Shown here: positions 6,000 to 6,927 of the stretch, piece after piece
How positions within the stretch are numbered: the stretch's first letter is position 1
How the letters are laid out: every line of letters begins with the position of its first letter
Assembly: GCA_003526435.1 (NCBI GenBank)
Contig: DPWF01000214.1
Span: forward strand, 1 to 6,927
Direction: 5' to 3'
Source of the DNA: Chitinophagaceae bacterium
GTDB lineage: Bacteria > Bacteroidota > Bacteroidia > Chitinophagales > Chitinophagaceae
DNA length: 6,927 nucleotides
Position numbers and translations under genes: made by a program
The notes under the pieces: model-generated
Seen by the model: the letters and a program-made list of their open reading frames with translations, nothing else
What the model was told of the DNA's origin: nothing
Databases searched by the model: none

Positions 6000-6036
6000 T
6001 TTACCTATAATGGTAAATTGTGATGTGTAATTGTGA
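6000..6036 (+). other. Hairpin and direct repeat in the rny leader
   Basis: TTTACC (6000-6005) and GGTAAA (6012-6017) form a 6-bp stem with a 6-nt loop. It overlaps a direct repeat of AATTGTGA (6016-6023 and 6029-6036, 13 nt apart). Both lie in the presumed 5' untranslated region of rny. RNase Y is an mRNA-decay enzyme, so control through its own leader is conceivable, but the structure is small and AT-rich and could be chance. Confidence 0.25.
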
Positions 6037-6074
6037 ACCAATGATTCTGAACTATTTAAAAATTGACCAACAAC

Positions 6075-6927
6075 ATGGAGACGATTGTCTTGATTATAAC
6101 AGGAGCCGCATCATTGATCGTGGGGTTGATAGCAGGTAAATTTATTTTTGCCAAAAACACCCAAAAACAGGTTGATGATGCCCATTTACAGGCACAAAAC
6201 ATCCTCAAAGAAGCCGAACTCAGGGCAGAAACCCTTAAAAAAGAGAAACAGCTCGAGGCGAAAGAACGTTTTGTTCAACTGAAAGCGGAACATGAACGCG
6301 AGGTAAACGACCGTAACCGCAAAATCAGTGAGTCTGAAAACCGCGCCAAACAGAAAGAAATTTCTATTAACCAGAAAGAAGCGGCTTTAGACAAACAGAT
6401 CAAAGAAAATGAGGCCATCAAAGAAAACCTCAACCGCCAGATTGAAGTAGTGAACCAGAAACGTACCGAACTGGAAAAACACCAGGAAGAACATATACGC
6501 CGTCTGGAGAAAATTGCAGGTCTGAGTGCAGATGAAGCCCGTGCCCAATTGATTGAAAGCCTGCGCCAGGAAGCACAAACAAGGGCGCTTTCCATGCAGC
6601 AGGAAATCATTGAAGATGCCAAGCAGAAAGCCAATAAGGAAGCTCGTAAGATTGTTATTCAGTCGATCCAGCGTACCGCTGCTGAACAAACCATTGAAAA
6701 TACGGTTACCGTTTTCAACCTGGAAACAGATGAAATAAAAGGACAGATTATTGGCCGTGAGGGACGTAATATTCGTGCCATCGAAGCTGCAACAGGCGTT
6801 GACCTGATTGTGGATGATACACCTGAAGCCATCATTCTTTCTTCATTCGATCCATTGAGAAGAGAAATTGCCCGCCTGAGTTTACAAAGACTGGTAGCAG
6901 ATGGACGTATTCACCCTGCCCGTATTG
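6075..6927 (+). CDS. rny: Ribonuclease Y, 3' part cut by window edge
   Basis: RNase Y is a membrane-anchored endoribonuclease that starts bulk mRNA decay in many bacteria lacking a classical RNase E. The frame opens at ATG 6075 and stays open to the right edge, giving 284 complete codons. Residues about 3-25 ([18 protein letters not shown]) form the single N-terminal membrane anchor. Residues about 30-205 are a long charged coiled coil rich in K, E and Q. The KH RNA-binding domain follows, with [20 protein letters not shown] at 225-244 and the [19 protein letters not shown] region at 256-274. The catalytic HD metal-binding domain would come next and lies outside the window; family members are about 510-530 residues. 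The start is supported because it lies immediately before the anchor. It follows zapA by 172 nt and probably has its own promoter. Confidence 0.96.
   Translation, partial: METIVLIITGAASLIVGLIAGKFIFAKNTQKQVDDAHLQAQNILKEAELRAETLKKEKQLEAKERFVQLKAEHEREVNDRNRKISESENRAKQKEISINQKEAALDKQIKENEAIKENLNRQIEVVNQKRTELEKHQEEHIRRLEKIAGLSADEARAQLIESLRQEAQTRALSMQQEIIEDAKQKANKEARKIVIQSIQRTAAEQTIENTVTVFNLETDEIKGQIIGREGRNIRAIEAATGVDLIVDDTPEAIILSSFDPLRREIARLSLQRLVADGRIHPARI

Noticed and set aside
5903..6074. 6S RNA gene between zapA and rny, since ssrS follows zapA in gammaproteobacteria
   Set aside because: The 172-nt gap starts with a heptad tract and contains a probable promoter and leader for rny. I see no long rod-like fold with a central open bubble.
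6275..6689. Minus-strand open frames opposite rny
   Set aside because: They are antisense shadows of the K/E/Q-rich coiled coil, giving Ser/Leu/Phe-rich translations that only look membrane-like.
1..6927. A defence, mobile or biosynthetic system in the window
   Set aside because: All substantial open frames are core housekeeping genes or their shadows. No transposase, integrase, toxin-antitoxin pair or defence domain was found.

Overview
The window looks like chromosomal housekeeping DNA from a member of the Bacteroidota, probably close to Chitinophagaceae. This is judged from protein style, moderate GC, weak Shine-Dalgarno signals and the gene order pheT, short coiled-coil gene, zapA, rny. 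The assignment comes from recognition alone, without a database search. I see no phage, transposase, CRISPR array, rRNA, tRNA or defence gene.

Layout. On the minus strand, dnaB (replicative helicase, 657-2243) is followed 51 nt downstream by rsmE (16S rRNA m3U1498 methyltransferase), whose C-terminus runs off the left edge. A gap of about 515 nt (2244-2759) separates dnaB from the divergent plus-strand genes. It holds an AT-rich patch, a cluster of DnaA-box-like 9-mers and a heptad-built inverted repeat. On the plus strand come pheT (phenylalanyl-tRNA synthetase beta, best start 2760), a 95-residue coiled-coil protein (5314-5601), zapA (5606-5902) and rny (RNase Y, from 6075, running off the right edge). 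The coiled-coil gene and zapA are 4 nt apart and are almost certainly co-translated. By position and form the small protein is a candidate ZapB-like partner of ZapA in Z-ring assembly.

The most unusual feature is in the gaps. All four intergenic gaps of more than 4 nt contain 7-nt-period repeats with different unit sequences. Three of the tracts begin exactly at, or overlap, the stop codon of the gene before them (dnaB, pheT, zapA). Every unit family carries a stop triplet, so the 7-nt phase puts stops in all three frames. Three of the four tracts also form inverted repeats. Two further points merit checking: DnaB ends in an acidic tail resembling the C-terminal tip of SSB, and the DnaA-box-like cluster lies next to dnaB.

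The genes cover replication (DnaB), ribosome modification (RsmE), tRNA charging (PheT), division (ZapA and partner) and mRNA decay (RNase Y). They form a growth-related neighbourhood, not a single pathway.
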